The translations under genes and the position numbers were made by a program. A DNA stretch of 64,000 nucleotides from an uncultured Prevotellaceae bacterium (GTDB lineage: Bacteria; Bacteroidota; Bacteroidia; Bacteroidales; Bacteroidaceae), in the NCBI GenBank assembly GCA_900316475.1, contig ONDA01000018.1:1-64000 (forward strand), read 5' to 3'. The notes beneath the pieces are model-generated. The model was not told the DNA's origin. It did no database searches and saw only the letters and a list, made by a program, of their open reading frames with translations. Below, one piece after another: positions 7,731 through 16,033 of this stretch; positions within the stretch are counted from its first letter, which is position 1; the number at the start of each line of letters is the position of its first letter.

Positions 7731-8525
7731 TTAATCGTTAAAAAAACAAACGATCGGATTCGTGCAGGTCTCGGCTATCTCGGTCCTCACACCGGGACAT
7801 TGCGCCTGGATGATGTCGCGGAACACCTCCGTGGTGAACTGCTCGCTCTGGTAGTGGCCGATGACACAAATCTGGATGCGCTGCTCGTAGCCGAAATACT
7901 GGTGGTAGTGCATCTCGCCCGTGATGAAGGCGTCGGCACCGTTGGCAACGGCGTCGTCGAGCAGGAAGTCGCCTGCACCGCCGCAGATGGCCACACGGCT
8001 GACAGGCCGCTTCAACAACTGGTTACACATGATGCACTCAACGCCGAACTCACGCTTCACAAACTGCAAGAACACATCGGACACCGTCGGATACTCTAAT
8101 GTGCCTATGACTCCGCTGCCACACTCCACATCCCCCACCCGCTTCGGGTTCAGGAACGTCACGTCTGTCAGCCCCAGTTTCTCGGCAATCTTGAAGTTCA
8201 CGCCACCGCGGGCATTGTCCATATTCGTATGCATTGAAATGACACACACGTCAGCCTGGATAGCCTTACGCACCGTTCGTTGCACGTCTGTCAGGTCACT
8301 GATGGTCTTCAGTCCCCGGAACAGCAGCGGATGATGGCTCACAATGAGATTGCAGCCCTTCTGGACTGCCTCGTCAACGACTTTTTCAGTGACGTCTAAA
8401 CACAATAATGCCCCTGAAACCTCCGCCTCTGTCAATCCAACTTGCAAGCCAGCATTGTCCCAGCTTTCCTGCAAGGGCAGGGGCGCGAACTGTTCAAGGG
8501 CGCTAAGCACTTCCTTAACTTTCAC
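7731..8525 (-). CDS. Nif3-like dinuclear metal centre protein (YbgI family)
   Basis: The 264 residues carry the metal-binding signatures SHHPLLFRG (about 64-72), MHTNMDNARGGVN (about 98-110) and the C-terminal GEMHYHQYF. Family members form hexameric rings with two metal ions per subunit; annotation as GTP cyclohydrolase 1 type 2 is uncertain. This is the short form without the extra inserted domain found in some relatives. It forms an operon with the zinc-ribbon gene. Confidence 0.88.
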   Translation of the reverse strand: MKVKEVLSALEQFAPLPLQESWDNAGLQVGLTEAEVSGALLCLDVTEKVVDEAVQKGCNLIVSHHPLLFRGLKTISDLTDVQRTVRKAIQADVCVISMHTNMDNARGGVNFKIAEKLGLTDVTFLNPKRVGDVECGSGVIGTLEYPTVSDVFLQFVKREFGVECIMCNQLLKRPVSRVAICGGAGDFLLDDAVANGADAFITGEMHYHQYFGYEQRIQICVIGHYQSEQFTTEVFRDIIQAQCPGVRTEIAETCTNPIVCFFND

Positions 8526-8548
8526 GCTTCTTTCTACGTTTTAGGGTG

Positions 8549-8580
8549 CAAAGATACGCTTTTTTCACCAAACCGCCAAC
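8549..8580 (-). promoter_or_regulatory. Promoter of the Nif3/zinc-ribbon operon
   Basis: On the minus strand GTTG (8580-8577), 20 bases, TATCTTTG (8556-8549). It lies 24 bp ahead of the Nif3 start. Confidence 0.65.
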
Positions 8581-8665
8581 TTTTTCGCTACTTTTTTGTC
8601 CAAAGTGCATTAAAACAAAACATTTCAAGGCAGCACTACGAGACCGAAGGTTCCCGTTAATTGAA

Positions 8666-8694
8666 GCACGGAGCGCAGTCGCTGCGGTCCGTGC
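8666..8694. repeat. Strong hairpin downstream of the exported-protein gene
   Basis: A 13-bp stem with one mismatch (GCACGGAGCGCAG / CTGCGGTCCGTGC) has a 3-base loop. There is no T run on either side, so it is not a standard intrinsic terminator. It may protect the 3' end of the sigma operon mRNA. Confidence 0.5.
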
Positions 8695-8720
8695 CTGTAT
8701 CCCGGGTATCATAAGAAAAC

Positions 8721-10271
8721 TTACTTCACTCCCATGATGGCCTTGCTCATTTCCTTCAGGTACTTCTCGGTGAGGCCGTTGATGTATTTCTGCGTCTTCT
8801 GCGCCGCCTTGGTCAACACGCCCACCTCCTTGTACATCTCCGTGAAGGCTTGGTTCTGCTCGGTGTAGAACTTTAGGAATTCTTTGTATATATTGCCTAT
8901 GCCCTCGGCTTTCTCTGCCTTTTCAGCAGGCGGCACGTCGAGGCCAGCGTCGAGACCCTTCAGGTATTTGATGAAGTCCTGAAGCTTCGTGTCCAGCTCC
9001 TTGTTGAGCTTGGTAATCTGTGCGAAGATGGGGTCTGTACCCGTGAGTGACTTCATCTTGAAGTACGTCTCGAGCGATGCGTATGTGGCTTTGATGGCAT
9101 CCATATTGGCTTTCACGGCCATTGCCTTCGCTTCTATCTGCATCTTCTGCTCGGGTGTCGGCTCCCAACTTGAAGACTGGTGGGGCGTGACGGGCTCGCT
9201 GTAGCCGGGTATCGTGTCAACTGCCACATCGTCATCTACCACATCGTCAACTGCCACATCGTCATCTACCACATCGTCAACTACCACATCGTCTATTCCG
9301 CGGCTTTGCCGCTTGTTCAGCAGGCTCTTGCCTGAGTAGCGTCCTACCCGCTGCTCATAGTCGCGATCCTCGTCGTAGTAACCGTTATGCGTGGTGATAC
9401 GGTAGGTCTCGCCAGGCACGAAGTCGAGATTCGTCCACAGTTCGCAGAGCGAGCCGTCGGGCATCACGGTACGGATACGACCCACCTTGGGTTTGTCGAG
9501 TTCGACGCTGAACGTGAAACGCTTGTTCACCACGGGCATCGTAGCCACAAAGTCGCTGTCCTTCAAATTGTTGAGTTCCTCAGCGGTGTCGGCCATATAG
9601 ACCACGTAGAGGGAGTCCTTCAGGTCATAACCCACCCGTCCGTCGATGGTAAACGTATTCTTATTGTCGCTCAAGAGACCAGCGCTCGACATGTTCTTCT
9701 GATAAAGGTCGGGGCGCAGCGAGGAAATGCCATAGATGGTGCCTTCGGCAATCGCGCCGATATCGTCTGTCTGCCACACGATGGCGTAAACGTCGCGCAG
9801 CTGGGGGTTATCCAGGTTCTTCGTAGCCAGATACCACATCTCCTGCCTGCTCTTCGTGCGAATAGGCAACGTTGTGCTGCGCTGTCCGTCGGCTGAAACG
9901 ACCTTGATGTCGAACTGCTGGGTGTTGCCGGGCAGGAGGTGCAGAATCTGATAGCTGTATGGCTCGTCGGCCATAAACTCCTGGTCGATGGTCTTCAGTT
10001 CATCAACGTGGCAGCTGAAGCGCGTGATGCGTTCGGCCGCCTCGATGAGGCTGGTGTTGGGATTCTTCAGTACGGAATAGGTCTGCCCTTCCTTCATGCC
10101 AAACTTTTCGCGGATGGATCTAAGCAGGCGGAATACGCGGAGCGGATACTGCTGCTCCTTGTTCATAGTGATGGTTAGGTCGTATTTCTTCTGTGCTTTA
10201 GACTTTGATTGTGCCAGTGCTGGCGCGGCTGTGCTGCCAGCGATGAGCAGCATGATAAGTATTCGTTTCAT
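8721..10271 (-). CDS. Exported protein of unknown function, third gene of the sigma operon
   Basis: This 516-residue protein begins with a signal peptide (MKRILIMLLIAGSTAAPALAQ). Mature residues 25-300 look beta-rich. Residues about 330-355 form an acidic repeat (V-V-D-D-V / V-A-V-D units) encoded by 15-bp tandem repeats at about 9222-9290. The C-terminal third is helical. It follows the ECF sigma and anti-sigma genes closely (45 bp), so an envelope-stress or surface function regulated by that sigma factor is inferred. I do not recognise the family. Confidence 0.7.
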   Translation of the reverse strand: MKRILIMLLIAGSTAAPALAQSKSKAQKKYDLTITMNKEQQYPLRVFRLLRSIREKFGMKEGQTYSVLKNPNTSLIEAAERITRFSCHVDELKTIDQEFMADEPYSYQILHLLPGNTQQFDIKVVSADGQRSTTLPIRTKSRQEMWYLATKNLDNPQLRDVYAIVWQTDDIGAIAEGTIYGISSLRPDLYQKNMSSAGLLSDNKNTFTIDGRVGYDLKDSLYVVYMADTAEELNNLKDSDFVATMPVVNKRFTFSVELDKPKVGRIRTVMPDGSLCELWTNLDFVPGETYRITTHNGYYDEDRDYEQRVGRYSGKSLLNKRQSRGIDDVVVDDVVDDDVAVDDVVDDDVAVDTIPGYSEPVTPHQSSSWEPTPEQKMQIEAKAMAVKANMDAIKATYASLETYFKMKSLTGTDPIFAQITKLNKELDTKLQDFIKYLKGLDAGLDVPPAEKAEKAEGIGNIYKEFLKFYTEQNQAFTEMYKEVGVLTKAAQKTQKYINGLTEKYLKEMSKAIMGVK

Positions 10272-10315
10272 ATTCTATAAATTCGTTTAATTCGTTAAAT
10301 TAGTAGTCGTTATAA

Positions 10316-10990
10316 CTATTGTTGCGCTGTTTGTTCTAAATGATGTTTTGCTATTTCGAGTTCCAGTTCCACCCATTTCAGGTAGGCTTCGTCGGCCTGC
10401 TTTTTCAGGAGTGCTATTTCCTCGGGGGTGTACTTATAGTTCTCGGGGCGGGTGATGGGAATGTCGCGTTCCGTCAGCGTCATGGGCTTGGCATCCTGAG
10501 TTACGGCCTGCGCCAACTCCGGCTTTGCCTCCTCCTCAGCTTTCACTTCAAGCGTTACAGATTCTGTAGCCGTCGTTTCCTGTGCCAGGAGAGCCACGTC
10601 GTGCTTGACAACATTGGTTCGCGCCTTCGCTTTCTTAGCCTTGGTCGGAGCAGCAGCAGGCTGCGCAGCCTTCCTTTCCACTTCCGCAATCATGGGTTTC
10701 TCCGCCCGATGCGTGTCGGGTGTAACCACTCCCCTCTCCTTTGCGAGAGGGGCTGGCGTTGAGGCTTTTGGCGGCATCAAGAGCACGACCATAACAGCGG
10801 CGACGCAGGCGGCAGCCACCCAAGGCCAAAGTCTTCTTGTCTTGGCCACCGGCTTCTCTTGTGCCATCCGCTTCATCAGCCTGGCATTCAGGTCGGCGGG
10901 CATCTGCGGCAGCTCGGCCTCGTCCTGTCTGAGTGCTTCGCGCAGGGCGTTGTCCTGCTGGCGTAGGGTATTGAGTTGTTCCTCCTTCAT
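10316..10990 (-). CDS. Probable anti-sigma factor with one membrane segment
   Basis: The 224 residues comprise a cytoplasmic N-terminus (about 1-52), one transmembrane helix (LWPWVAAACVAAVMVVLLM, about 54-72), and a periplasmic Ala/Lys/Glu-rich region. The ATG overlaps the sigma factor stop (ATGA, 10987-10990), the usual sigma/anti-sigma arrangement. Codons for PAPLAKERGV are contributed by a palindromic C-rich repeat (10731-10752) that looks like an insertion into the coding sequence. Lack of a recognisable zinc-binding motif leaves the anti-sigma role inferred from context. Confidence 0.7.
   Translation of the reverse strand: MKEEQLNTLRQQDNALREALRQDEAELPQMPADLNARLMKRMAQEKPVAKTRRLWPWVAAACVAAVMVVLLMPPKASTPAPLAKERGVVTPDTHRAEKPMIAEVERKAAQPAAAPTKAKKAKARTNVVKHDVALLAQETTATESVTLEVKAEEEAKPELAQAVTQDAKPMTLTERDIPITRPENYKYTPEEIALLKKQADEAYLKWVELELEIAKHHLEQTAQQ
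10731..10752. repeat. C/G-rich palindromic element inside the anti-sigma gene
   Basis: CCCCTCTC-CTTTGC-GAGAGGGG forms a perfect 8-bp stem. It resembles the CCCTCCCTGTGAGGGAGGG element at 63609-63629 and is read in frame as part of the protein. Confidence 0.6.
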
Positions 10991-11538
10991 GACTGTAACA
11001 TTTTTATGATTCTACAAAGTTTCTTTCTCGTTCGGCTCAGGCGCGAGGCCACCGTCGTGGGTATCGACTCCGTGATGTCGGCAATCTCCTTCAGGCTCCG
11101 CTCCTCGTAGTAGAACATCGTCACCAGTGCCCGTTCCTCGGGCGGCAGGTGCTTCAGGGCTGCACGTATCAGTTGCACTGTCTCGGCATTGGCGTGCCCT
11201 AACGCCTCGTCCACCTCAGCGTCCGACAGCTTGTCGGCCTCATGGCCACGGTCCTCGAAGTAGACGACCTGCATACGCTTGCGGCGCAGGAAGCTGATGG
11301 CCTCATTATAGGCTATGCGCGAAATCCATGTGCGGAGCGATGCCCGTCCGGCATCATGCTGCCCGATATTAGTAAAGACCTTCATGAAGACATCCTGATA
11401 TACCTCCTCGGCATTCTCAGTAACGGCGACGAGCCGCACCACCTGCGCAAAGACCTCGCGGCCATAGCGGTCGATGGTCTCTTGTTGTGCCTTGGGACTC
11501 TGTCTGCTCAGTCCCTCAATCAGGTCTGTCTCGTTCAC
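10987..11538 (-). CDS. RNA polymerase ECF-type sigma factor
   Basis: A 183-residue sigma-70 family protein with region 2 (QVVRLVAVTENAEEVYQDVFMKVF, about 31-55; SLRTWISRIAYNEAISFLRRK, about 67-87) and region 4 (LPPEERALVTMFYYEERSLKEIADI, then VASRLSRTRKKLCRII). It would direct transcription of a small envelope regulon, probably including its own operon, under control of the overlapping downstream anti-sigma gene. Upstream, 11539-11600 shows no standard TAnnTTTG box, consistent with autoregulation but not proving it. Confidence 0.92.
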   Translation of the reverse strand: MNETDLIEGLSRQSPKAQQETIDRYGREVFAQVVRLVAVTENAEEVYQDVFMKVFTNIGQHDAGRASLRTWISRIAYNEAISFLRRKRMQVVYFEDRGHEADKLSDAEVDEALGHANAETVQLIRAALKHLPPEERALVTMFYYEERSLKEIADITESIPTTVASRLSRTRKKLCRIIKMLQS

Positions 11539-11617
11539 GGTTTATTCAGTCTTTATCTATATATACGCAGAAAGTAGTGGAAACATTGCAGTCGTGGCGA
11601 AAAAAAAAATTCGGGAT

Positions 11618-11685
11618 GTTACTTCGTCTCGGCAAAAAAAAGAATGTTTTCTTTTGTTTTGCTCTCGACTTTTCGTAACTTTGCA
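11618..11685 (+). repeat. Promoter-bearing intergenic repeat, copy 1
   Basis: About 68 bp, from GTTACTTCGTCTCGGC through an A tract to CTCTCGACTTTTCGTAACTTTGCA. It is identical to 19878-19945 apart from one A in the tract. It carries a full consensus promoter: TTTG, 19 bases, TAACTTTG (11676-11683). No gene of convincing quality follows before 12124. Confidence 0.75.
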
Positions 11686-11827
11686 AGAATTCTCAGCTTT
11701 TCTTTGTATAAAGGCAGTCTGGGGAATTGAGGAAAAACTGGGTTCTTGCTTAGGCAAGCGGCAAAGCCAAGCGACGAATTGGGGACCGTACTCAATTCCG
11801 CATTCTGCTATAAACTGCATCAAAGAA

Positions 11828-11873
11828 CACCCGATAATGAGCCAGCAACCGTACTATGACTCATCATCGGGTG
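11828..11873 (-). ncRNA. Stem-loop at the start of a leftward transcript (candidate RNA)
   Basis: CACCCGATAATGAG (11828-11841) pairs with CTCATCATCGGGTG (11860-11873) with one wobble. On the minus strand it comes directly after TAACTTTG (11881-11874), so an RNA from this promoter would begin with the hairpin. A regulatory RNA or attenuator is possible; no ORF is evident. The remaining 11539-12124 bases hold repeats only. Confidence 0.3.
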
Positions 11874-12002
11874 CAAAGTTACGAATAAGTGAGCAAAACA
11901 CCAAATTTATTTGAGTATTTTCGAACGAGAGTAACTTCGAGACATAGTCTCAAAGGTAATCATTCTATTTCAATTAAGCAAATCTATTCATACATTTTTC
12001 TT

Positions 12003-12076
12003 CCGAGCTTGCTCTCTGTTTCTGCAATCACTGTGGCATCTTATGTGGCACTTGCTAGAAAAGTGCATATTAGGCT
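12003..12076 (+). repeat. Island-flank repeat, left copy
   Basis: From CCGAGCTTGCTC through GCATCTTATGTGGCACT to AGAAAAGTGC and ATTAGGCTAC. A diverged copy in the opposite orientation lies at 19466-19537. Both encode similar peptides (MWHLLEKCILGY / MWHSTEKCVLGY), suggesting relics of one gene or element. Confidence 0.5.
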
Positions 12077-12124
12077 ACGTCCTATTACTCAATATCTGTG
12101 ACGTATCGTACACATTGGGTACGC

Positions 12125-13249
12125 TCACATGAGTTTTCTCAACTCCTCTGGTTCAGGAAGTATACCTTGGTATTCCTTGGGTAACTCTGAAGATGTGCGA
12201 TAGGTTGCTACACCCATTGGCTTGTTGATGTCTCGGAATGCGAATTCCACCGTTTTTGAATCTCTGTCCTTGCAGAGAATAATTCCGATGGAAGGATTCT
12301 CATGAGGTAGTTTCACATACTCGTCAAGTGCTGACAGATAGAAATTCAACTTTCCTGCATACTCTGGCTTGAACTCACCTCGTTTCAATTCAATCGCGAT
12401 TAGTGCCTGAAGGCGGCGATTGAAGAACAGCAAATCTATGAAATACTCTTTTTCGGATACAACAAGACGATACTGATTACCCATAAACGAGAAATCACTA
12501 CCCAATGCCATGATGAAGTTCTTGATATTGTGAACAATCTGCTGCTCTATTACACGTTCATCTGTCTCGTCAGGATCTTCAATGTTCACAAAGTCGAGCA
12601 GATATTCGTCCTTGAACGAGCGTAATGCCTTACTGCGCAAATCCACATTTGCAATGGTTGTTGCAAAGTTATTGGGCATGTTGCCACGCTTTCCAAACAA
12701 ATCGTCCTTCATATAATATTTCAACTTGTCGCCATTCCAAAATCCAGTGGCACAATTCACGATATAGAACAATCGTTGCTCTACGTCCTTCTTTTGGGCC
12801 AATATCTCATAATGGTTCGTAAAACCAACGGCAAGAAAGGCATCTAATGTCTCTGGAGGTAATTCGTCCGTTGTCAATGGACGAATTTCAATATGTCCTT
12901 TGTCGCCTACAGGAATGATGCTGTTTTGTAAATCGTCCGCTGACAATGGACGATTATCGAACATGCTGCACCATGCCTCGTAGAAGATGCGCATACGTTT
13001 GATGCTGGTCTCAGAGAAACCCCTTAGCCCAGGCAGTTCCTGTTGCAGCAATTCTGAGATAGTGCCAATAGCATTGCTGCCCCATCTTGCTGATCTGCTT
13101 TGAACGGAAATATACCCGCCAATGGCATAGTAAAGAGCCAACACTTCTTTGTTTACTAACCGTGCTGCACGATAGCGACTCTCCAATATTGCTTCCTTGA
13201 TAGCCTTTACTGCCTCAGCATACGTCGCAGTTATTTGTTTCTGTTCCAT
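12125..13249 (-). CDS. YhcG/DUF1016-family PD-(D/E)XK nuclease
   Basis: This 374-residue protein has a DUF1016 N-terminal domain (ALYYAIGGYISVQSRSARWGSNAIGTI...LPGLRGFSETSIKRMRIFYE) and a C-terminal nuclease domain with the motif YFIDLLFFNRRLQALIAIELK, in which Asp, Glu and Lys form the PD-(D/E)XK core. The first ATG (13249) is used; the longer frame starts at a TTG inside the promoter region (TAACTTTG, 13269-13262), so the leader would be only about 6 bases. Members often sit next to restriction or defence genes; this one borders a WYL regulator. Confidence 0.88.
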   Translation of the reverse strand: MEQKQITATYAEAVKAIKEAILESRYRAARLVNKEVLALYYAIGGYISVQSRSARWGSNAIGTISELLQQELPGLRGFSETSIKRMRIFYEAWCSMFDNRPLSADDLQNSIIPVGDKGHIEIRPLTTDELPPETLDAFLAVGFTNHYEILAQKKDVEQRLFYIVNCATGFWNGDKLKYYMKDDLFGKRGNMPNNFATTIANVDLRSKALRSFKDEYLLDFVNIEDPDETDERVIEQQIVHNIKNFIMALGSDFSFMGNQYRLVVSEKEYFIDLLFFNRRLQALIAIELKRGEFKPEYAGKLNFYLSALDEYVKLPHENPSIGIILCKDRDSKTVEFAFRDINKPMGVATYRTSSELPKEYQGILPEPEELRKLM

Positions 13250-13438
13250 ATTAATCGTTTGCAAAGTTAATGTTTTTATTCCGTATATCGTTATTCTCTC
13301 TGCATTATATCGCTTTTAATCACTTATAGAAGGTAATCCAATTAGTCCTATACTTGTAACTTGGAGCCAATTTGCTTTCAGGGAAGATTTCTTTCACCCC
13401 CACAGATGCCTTTATCTAACTCCTGCGAGACACGTTCA

Positions 13439-14359
13439 TTAGGGCTTCCGTTGTGTACTGTTGTAATGTTCTAACATCTCCTCTATCGTTTTCTTCATTT
13501 CATCCCTGACATGAAGAGGCTCCAACACCTCCAGCCTTTCCCTGTGCCAAAGCAACTGCTGATAAAAATTAAAGCAAGGAACCAACCTATATTCAAAGAT
13601 ACTCCATTCGTTTGTCGTCTCAACTTCTTTCTGAGACTCATGAATAGGTAGAGCTCTTACATATTCTGCTTGTGTACTATATACCTTAATTAGGATTTTC
13701 TCTGGTTTCTGATCATCTGAATGATTCACGCCAAAACTGCCGTCAAAATACTCCTCTGCAGTTACCTTCTTGGAGGGAAGCATCTTTTCTTCTGTTAGAC
13801 GAATATTGTCCATTCTCTCTAAGGCAAAAACAGATTGACCATGATGATGATTGTCAGGTTCAGCCACCAGATACCAACGATTCTCCCAAGTACGTAGGAA
13901 ATAAGGTATTAATATCTGCTGTTTAATGGATTTCTTATTATAAGAATAATATTCGCACTCTATTCCCCTTTGCTTGTCAATTGCTTCCAGAATAATCTGT
14001 ACGTGTTCCACACCTGTTGGTGCTTCTGTCAGCATTATCTTATCACGATGCTTCAGGGCCAGTTCAGTCAAACCCTCGATATGATAAGCCGACAACAGAT
14101 AGTCATACAGCGAGTCATCCTCGCCATAAAGGGCCTGATGGCGATGCAGCTCATATTTTCCCGTCCTCGGATTGTATTCTATATAGCAGGGAAACGTCTC
14201 CGCGATATAGTCCTTATATCTGGTAAAAGTCCGGGCTTGAATTTCATCGCCCTCAAAGAGCGACGAGTATTGGTAGTAGTCGTTAATCTCCTTCAGCGTC
14301 AAGGCCCCTTTGCGCTCCAGAAGATTAATCAGATATAGGCATTTCTTCAGTTTTGACAT
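13439..14359 (-). CDS. WYL-domain transcriptional regulator
   Basis: The 306 residues comprise an N-terminal winged-helix region (SKLKKCLYLINLLERKGALTLKEINDYY), a central WYL domain (ECEYYSYNKKSIKQQILIPYFLRTWENRWYLVAE, about residues 140-175) and a C-terminal WCX-like segment. ATG 14359 is preferred over a TTG at 14380 that overlaps the upstream gene by 8 bp; no strong ribosome site is seen for either. WYL proteins sense ligands or nucleic acids and often control defence loci. Here it lies between a YhcG nuclease and a membrane module. Confidence 0.85.
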   Translation of the reverse strand: MSKLKKCLYLINLLERKGALTLKEINDYYQYSSLFEGDEIQARTFTRYKDYIAETFPCYIEYNPRTGKYELHRHQALYGEDDSLYDYLLSAYHIEGLTELALKHRDKIMLTEAPTGVEHVQIILEAIDKQRGIECEYYSYNKKSIKQQILIPYFLRTWENRWYLVAEPDNHHHGQSVFALERMDNIRLTEEKMLPSKKVTAEEYFDGSFGVNHSDDQKPEKILIKVYSTQAEYVRALPIHESQKEVETTNEWSIFEYRLVPCFNFYQQLLWHRERLEVLEPLHVRDEMKKTIEEMLEHYNSTQRKP

Positions 14360-14372
14360 ATTGATATAATAA

Positions 14373-14693
14373 TTATTCAATTGGATTCCGCATCATTCCA
14401 CCATGAATAGCCTTCATCAGTCCTATTGCTTCTTTTACATCCTTGTCATCCTCCTTCAGCCATTGCTTCACCATCGCTGTAACCCTCTTTCGCTCTTCAC
14501 CATGAAGTTCTGGAGAGAACAATTCAGCTGTGATGCTCTTCCGATACTTCGTGCAACCCAGTTCCTCTGCCCGCATCCAAGCCAGCAATGCATAGGCTTT
14601 ATTCCCACCTTGTGCATATCTACAGGCTATCCTGTCCAACTCTTCCAAGTCAGACATTTCGGCTATTTGTTGTGCCAATGATGATTTGTGCAT
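14373..14693 (-). CDS. Conserved-looking 106-residue protein upstream of the WYL gene
   Basis: A helical, charged protein (MHKSSLAQQIAEMSDLEELD..., AYALLAWMRAEELGCTKYRK...) ending 13 bp before the WYL ATG, so probably cotranscribed with it. No signal peptide or membrane segment. The family is not recognised. Confidence 0.6.
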   Translation of the reverse strand: MHKSSLAQQIAEMSDLEELDRIACRYAQGGNKAYALLAWMRAEELGCTKYRKSITAELFSPELHGEERKRVTAMVKQWLKEDDKDVKEAIGLMKAIHGGMMRNPIE

Positions 14694-14796
14694 AAAATAT
14701 ATTTGCTAAGAAATTCTCTCTCAGTTCTTTGCTCTCCACATAGCTAACACATGCAGAGCATTGTTGGATATATACTATTAATATTTCGTTACTTTT

Positions 14797-16029
14797 TCAG
14801 CGACTTATTAGATTTTTAAAATTCTCATCTATTATGTGCCGGTATTCTATTGCCTTTTCTACGGTATTATCCCTTGAGGCTACCTGCAACTTCTTGACAG
14901 CCTCTTTAACAAAACCATACCATATTGCTACATTGATTGCATTTGGATTACCTTGATAGGCACAAATTTTTGCAATATCTCCAAAGACAGAAACAGAATA
15001 TGCAATTAAAAGCATATTGTGAAGTTTGCGGTTTAACATCACCTTTTCATATTCTCTTTCTGCCATAATTCGTGACTCTGATACTGCGGGTTTCACTAAA
15101 TAATAATACAATCTGACAATAATCTCAATAGCAGCGTTGGATATTGTCATAGTTGCCAAATGTTTCAAATTATATCCGTTTTCATACATATATGTTGCCA
15201 TCTTTCCTATTGTCATTTCATTATCACCAATAGCTCCTAACTGTAGTTTGCGAAGTAAAGAAGAACCTGGTATAGGTATTCCCTGTGTTGTAAAAATATC
15301 CGAAACGATATGTCCCATCCATACAAAAGGAGCGTAGAAGAGTTTTAAGTAGTCACCTTCTTTACATTTCATAATATGCAAGATGCCACTCTCATCGATA
15401 TACGAAAATGTTCCTTGTGTTAAATCTTTGACCGCCCAAAGCAGTCCAGACAGTGACGGATCATGCGCAAGACTAAATACCCTATGATTCATTGGGCGCA
15501 TATGGGGAATATCAGGATGTAACGATTTGTCATATGGTACTTTGAACCATGTTTCCAATACCTTTATCCAGTTTTGTTCTTTCCCATTATCATTCTTACC
15601 TATCCTATCAAACAAGGCCGTTAAAGACGAGCCTTCTTGATGATATTTCTTGCCATTATCAGCAAAGTTCATATCCTTTGGTATCTTAACGACTAAGAAG
15701 TCCAATAAGACAGCTATTCCTCCAGCCAAACATGCAACCAAGTAATCTACCGAGTTAAGGTCAAACATTCTATCAGAATCTGTTTTATCATCTGCTGACA
15801 GTATTTTCCCCAATTCTATGTTTAACTCTTCAGCTGAACTCACTAGAGGCATCACTTGGTGACATGAGCCCAACGATGTAGCCAAAACGTTGACCCTATC
15901 AATCAATTCATTAATCTGGAGGGTATCCTCACGTATCGTGTTTTTTTCCTTATATATATCTTTTGATGATGCCTGAAAGTCTTCTTGGACTTCTTTGACT
16001 TTTCCTCCTACCTTGTGAAAGTCATCCAT
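14797..16029 (-). CDS. Membrane protein with histidine/aspartate motifs, last gene of the YaaW/M48 module
   Basis: This 410-residue protein has a coiled-coil-like N-terminus (1-70), a hydrophobic segment (VDYLVACLAGGIAVLLDFLVV, about 94-114), and then NHRVFSLAHD (181-190) and WMGHIVSDIFTTQGIPIPG (237-255). The spacing of His and Asp around a hydrophobic helix recalls the YdjM/DUF457 family of predicted membrane metal-dependent hydrolases; this is an inference from motifs only. Further hydrophobic helices lie at about 275-300 and 335-355. It starts 4 bp after the glycine-rich membrane gene. Confidence 0.65.
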   Translation of the reverse strand: MDDFHKVGGKVKEVQEDFQASSKDIYKEKNTIREDTLQINELIDRVNVLATSLGSCHQVMPLVSSAEELNIELGKILSADDKTDSDRMFDLNSVDYLVACLAGGIAVLLDFLVVKIPKDMNFADNGKKYHQEGSSLTALFDRIGKNDNGKEQNWIKVLETWFKVPYDKSLHPDIPHMRPMNHRVFSLAHDPSLSGLLWAVKDLTQGTFSYIDESGILHIMKCKEGDYLKLFYAPFVWMGHIVSDIFTTQGIPIPGSSLLRKLQLGAIGDNEMTIGKMATYMYENGYNLKHLATMTISNAAIEIIVRLYYYLVKPAVSESRIMAEREYEKVMLNRKLHNMLLIAYSVSVFGDIAKICAYQGNPNAINVAIWYGFVKEAVKKLQVASRDNTVEKAIEYRHIIDENFKNLISR

Positions 16030-16033
16030 ACGC

